From positions 248,001-312,000 of the forward strand of contig NZ_JAMZCY010000009.1 in assembly GCF_024519285.1 (NCBI RefSeq): 64,000 nucleotides of DNA, in the 5' to 3' direction. Below, one piece after another: positions 61,306-64,000 of the stretch (positions are counted from its first letter, which is position 1; every line of letters begins with the position of its first letter). The stretch comes from Cohnella sp. WQ 127256. GTDB lineage: Bacteria > Bacillota > Bacilli > Paenibacillales > Paenibacillaceae. The notes beneath the pieces were generated by a model. It did no database searches, was not told the DNA's origin, and was given only the letters and a program-made list of their open reading frames with translations. Made by a program: the position numbers and the translations under genes.

Positions 61306-61838
61306 GCCTGTGATTTAGGCAGCCAGCGAAGAAGTAAGTCAGCAACTTCTGAAGGCGATCGATTGGACGTATCTACCATCACATGTGCAAAATCGTAGGC
61401 ATTACGCCTTGTCTCCAGCAGTGTGCTAACACGTTCCTCCGCATCGCCTGCAAGAAGCGGCCTCGTCCCAACTGCTGACATGCTGGTCACGCGACGGATC
61501 AGGCTTGCCTTATCTGCAGTAAGCGCTACAACCCAACCCCCAGACAGCATCGTTCGACGATTACTCTCACGTAGAACTGCTCCGCCACCCGTCGCCACCA
61601 CTTGTCTTCCTTCACTTAGCACATCCGATAGCACACGGCTTTCCCAATCACGGAATACTTGTTCCCCATCCTCGGCGAACATCTCTTTAATCGATCGACC
61701 TGCTAATCTCTCGATCTCTTCATCTGTATCCTTACTCTCCCAACCAAGACGCTCGGACATAAGACGGCTAACCGTCGATTTCCCCGTTCCCATAAAGCCG
61801 ACAATAATAATGTTGCGGCTTGAGTGATTTCCGCTCAC
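61302..61838 (-). CDS. aroK: Shikimate kinase
   Basis: Shikimate kinase phosphorylates shikimate, the step before EPSP synthase. The 178-residue protein has the P-loop GFMGTGKSTVSRL near residue 14, the shikimate-site DTDEEIERLAGRSI, GGGAVLRE and the lid segment near TRPLLAG. A GTG start with a GGGGAAC site is used. It is near aroA but in a separate unit. Confidence 0.94.
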   Translation of the reverse strand: MSGNHSSRNIIIVGFMGTGKSTVSRLMSERLGWESKDTDEEIERLAGRSIKEMFAEDGEQVFRDWESRVLSDVLSEGRQVVATGGGAVLRESNRRTMLSGGWVVALTADKASLIRRVTSMSAVGTRPLLAGDAEERVSTLLETRRNAYDFAHVMVDTSNRSPSEVADLLLRWLPKSQA

Positions 61839-61964
61839 AACAAGTTCCCCATTCCTTGAATTTACACTTTTTATATCATATCATATCCATCCAATGGTAT
61901 AAAACGACGAGTTTTATCGTAACTTTGATAGTGTACAAACACATCGTCAAAGGTGATGGTGCAA

Positions 61965-62261
61965 TTGAAAAATAATAGAGTGATTTCACCGATAGAGCAA
62001 CCACTCCGCCGTATTCTCGATCCCTCTCACCCTTTGTGCCGGGAAGATGTTCTCTGGGCGTTAGGATTTATTAAGAAAAAAGTGACCGAAAGAGCTCCCG
62101 AATGGTCGGGGCTCGATCAGTCACAGTTGCTTGCTCATTTTACCTGTTTCGCGGATATGGCCTTGCTGCTTCTGCATCGACGTAGCCCCAGTATTCAGGA
62201 AACAGCTTGCTTTCGCAAGATGCTCAACGAGCTTCTATCGCCTGACTGGATTAAGAATTAA
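61965..62261 (+). CDS. Uncharacterised 98-residue protein
   Basis: I do not recognise this small protein. A TTG at 61965 follows an AAAGGTGA site by about eight bases; GTG/ATG codons just upstream are within the site. The sequence is mixed alpha-helical with RVISPIEQPLRRILDPSHPL, VLWALGFIKKKVTERAPEW, and FADMALLLLHRRSPSIQ; it has no signal peptide or clear motif. It overlaps convergent gnd by 11 bp at the 3' end. A real gene is likely because the RBS is good, but the family is unknown. Confidence 0.55.
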   Translation: MKNNRVISPIEQPLRRILDPSHPLCREDVLWALGFIKKKVTERAPEWSGLDQSQLLAHFTCFADMALLLLHRRSPSIQETACFRKMLNELLSPDWIKN

Positions 62262-63666
62262 TCCAGTTATGATGGAACGAGCCTTCTTTGTCCAGACGTT
62301 TGAACGTATGGGCACCGAAGTAATCACGTTGTGCTTGAAGCAGGTTAGCAGGCAGACGCTCTGAACGGTAGCTATCATAGTAAGCGATAGCGCTCGCGAA
62401 CGAAGGAACTGGCACACCATATTTGATAGCTGTGGATACCACTTCACGCCATGCATCTTGATAAGACTCTACTACACCTTGGAAGTACTCATCCAGCAGC
62501 AGGTTGCGAAGCTGTGGTTCACGGTCATATGCATCTTTGATGTTCTGTAGGAAGCGGGCACGGATAATGCAGCCACCGCGGAAAATCATTGCGATATCGC
62601 CGTAGCGTAGATCCCAGCCATACTCGTCTGAAGCTGCGCGCATTTGAGCAAATCCTTGAGCGTATGAACATATTTTACTTGCGAACAAGGCTTTGCGTAT
62701 GCTCTCGATGAACGCGGCTTTGTCGCCTTGGAATGCGCTTGTTTTTGGTCCTTTAAGCACTTTGCTTGCAGCAACGCGCTCTTCCTTCATTGCGGACAGG
62801 AAACGGGAGAATACCGATTCTGTGATGATGGAAAGAGGCACGCCTAAGTCAAGTGCGCTTTGGCTTGTCCATTTTCCAGTTCCCTTTTGTCCAGCGGAAT
62901 CCAGAATAACATCAACCATAGGCTTGCCAGTTTCCGGATCCTTCGTTGCGAAAATATCCGTTGTGATTTCGATGAGGTAGCTATCCAGCTCGCCTTTATT
63001 CCATTCTGCGAAGATGCTATGGAGCTCATCCGTCGAAACACCAATAACGTCCTTCAGCAATTGGTACGCTTCGCAAATCAGCTGCATGTCACCATATTCA
63101 ATACCATTGTGCACCATTTTAACGTAGTGTCCAGCACCATCTGGTCCAATATATGTACAACAAGGGTCGCCATTTACTTTAGCGGAAATACCTGTAAGAA
63201 TCGGCTCAACAAGACGATAAGCTTCTTCAGGTCCGCCTGGCATAATCGATGGGCCTTTAAGTGCGCCTTCTTCACCACCGGATACACCTGTGCCGATGAA
63301 ATTGAAGCCTTGAGCTGTCAAATCCTTGCTACGACGTTGTGTATCTGGGAAGTATGCGTTACCTCCATCGATGATGATATCACCCTTATCCAAATAAGGA
63401 ATGAGGGACTCAATTGTTGCATCCGTACCTGCTCCTGCTTGAACCATGATCAGGATTTTGCGAGGCTTCTCAAGTGAATTTACGAACTCTTCAACCGAGT
63501 AAGTTGCGACTAGCTTCTTGCCTTTTCCATCCGTATTTAACAAATCATCTGTCTTCTCTTTGGAGCGATTGTATACCGCTACAGTAAAACCGCGGCTCTC
63601 GATGTTAAGAGCAAGGTTACGACCCATGACGGCTAAGCCGACAACACCAATGTTTGCATTCGACAT
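62251..63666 (-). CDS. gnd: 6-phosphogluconate dehydrogenase (decarboxylating)
   Basis: Gnd oxidises 6-phosphogluconate to ribulose 5-phosphate with NADP+. The 471-residue protein has the nucleotide site GVVGLAVMGRNLALNIESRG, VSGGEEGALKGPSIMPGG near residue 128, the catalytic HNGIEYGDMQL near residue 185 and KGTGKWTSQSAL. Length and motifs match Bacillus GndA (469). The ATG at 63666 is preferred because AAGGATG lies nine bases upstream. Single gene. Confidence 0.97.
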   Translation of the reverse strand: MSNANIGVVGLAVMGRNLALNIESRGFTVAVYNRSKEKTDDLLNTDGKGKKLVATYSVEEFVNSLEKPRKILIMVQAGAGTDATIESLIPYLDKGDIIIDGGNAYFPDTQRRSKDLTAQGFNFIGTGVSGGEEGALKGPSIMPGGPEEAYRLVEPILTGISAKVNGDPCCTYIGPDGAGHYVKMVHNGIEYGDMQLICEAYQLLKDVIGVSTDELHSIFAEWNKGELDSYLIEITTDIFATKDPETGKPMVDVILDSAGQKGTGKWTSQSALDLGVPLSIITESVFSRFLSAMKEERVAASKVLKGPKTSAFQGDKAAFIESIRKALFASKICSYAQGFAQMRAASDEYGWDLRYGDIAMIFRGGCIIRARFLQNIKDAYDREPQLRNLLLDEYFQGVVESYQDAWREVVSTAIKYGVPVPSFASAIAYYDSYRSERLPANLLQAQRDYFGAHTFKRLDKEGSFHHNWINS

Positions 63667-63835
63667 GATTATATTCATCCTTTAGTACAAAATTTTCACA
63701 ATAAGACTATTGTACTCTTTTTGCACAAAGATGAAAACCTTCAAATAAATTTCCATGTTCTGCAAAATAGTTCTTGCTATTTGCCTATACTTATTATTTA
63801 ATAGTAAATATAAAAAGTAAAGGGATGTGTTCATT

Positions 63836-64000
63836 ATGGCAGCAAGCACTTGGAGTTTAGACAAATCTCATAGCGGTATTACATTCAGCGTTCGTCACAT
63901 GATGATTACTAATGTTCGTGGAAGCTTTAATGATTTTGAAGCGGTAGTCACTGCAGACTCCGACAACCTTCCCGCAGTAGTTGCAGCCATTACAATCGAT
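63836..64000 (+). CDS. YceI-family protein, N-terminal part only
   Basis: The visible 55 codons read ASTWSLDKSHSGITFSVRHM and continue TNVRGSFNDFEAVV, the start of a YceI/polyisoprenoid-binding lipocalin-like domain. The ATG is preceded by AAGGGATG. There is no signal peptide, so a cytosolic form is likely, unlike secreted E. coli YceI. The rest lies beyond the right edge. Confidence 0.85.
   Translation, partial: MAASTWSLDKSHSGITFSVRHMMITNVRGSFNDFEAVVTADSDNLPAVVAAITID

Noticed and set aside
62860..63477. 205-codon open frame on the plus strand, opposite gnd
   Set aside because: It lies wholly antisense to a clear gnd gene, has irregular composition rich in Cys/Asn/Ile, no ribosome binding site and no recognisable domain.
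1..64000. CRISPR arrays, tRNA/rRNA genes, insertion sequences, prophage genes
   Set aside because: No regularly spaced repeats, tRNA-like cloverleafs, transposase or phage proteins were recognised anywhere on either strand.

Overview
The window reads as chromosomal DNA of a spore-former-type Firmicute, most like the Paenibacillaceae (Paenibacillus/Cohnella group). The basis is family recognition: RemA, YlaN, YlbF/YlbG, YugN, CcpA, AcsA/AcuA/AcuC, RqcH, a YtxJ bacilliredoxin, a bacterial XPB helicase with a partner protein, strong AGGAGG-type ribosome binding sites, frequent TTG/GTG starts, and hairpin plus T-run terminators after most transcription units. No phage, transposase, CRISPR array, tRNA or rRNA is visible. 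Nearly everything is core metabolism, cell envelope, regulation and transport.

Layout. 1-4.1 kb: remA-gmk-rpoZ-coaBC-priA on the minus strand (priA runs off the left edge). 4.1-10 kb: bifunctional homocysteine methyltransferase/MTHFR, an ArsR-controlled MFS pump with two palindromic operators, dapF, purT. 10-17 kb: an esterase/beta-propeller fusion lipoprotein, a type II Ca2+ P-type ATPase, and rqcH. 17-23.3 kb: a PHP phosphoesterase overlapping a LysR regulator, an orphan 145-residue protein, a three-gene ABC importer of the TrpXYZ type, and ylbG/ylbF. 23.3-28.4 kb: a two-gene XPB helicase module and an M20 amidohydrolase. 28.5-36.7 kb: yugN-like gene, ftsW, Asp23/Gls24 protein, Ca2+/H+ antiporter, ylaN, a shortened HPr-like protein, an M29 aminopeptidase, a lipoprotein and a GAF-GGDEF diguanylate cyclase. 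36.8-38.6 kb: rpsD with a long leader, then two iron-linked genes (DUF1450 protein behind a Fur-like box, ferritin). 38.6-43.2 kb: a LacI-type regulator with a sugar ABC importer. 43.3-54.4 kb: class A PBP, acsA divergent from acuA-acuC, mtnN, ccpA, ytxJ, a zinc-ribbon protein, VanZ-like protein and a DJ-1/PfpI protein. 54.5-64 kb: ptsG-ptsI, a CoA-binding protein, a divergent aroA, paired fluoride channels, rhodanese, aroK, gnd and the start of a YceI-family gene.

Carbon catabolite control connects several loci. ccpA itself is present. Near-consensus cre sites lie in the acsA/acuA gap and in front of the sugar importer. The PTS genes ptsG and ptsI are here, and so is an HPr-like protein that keeps the Ser46-type region but lacks the His15 region. 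Iron control connects the Fur-box gene, ferritin and YlaN.

The least ordinary items are a 194-bp imperfect inverted repeat filling the ptsG leader, the His-less HPr-like protein, the esterase/propeller fusion, the XPB plus XPB-N-terminal-like pair, an EPSP synthase with altered active-site signatures, and a few orphan small proteins. No convincing wholly new multi-gene system was found. Start sites were re-chosen wherever a ribosome binding site clearly favoured an internal start.
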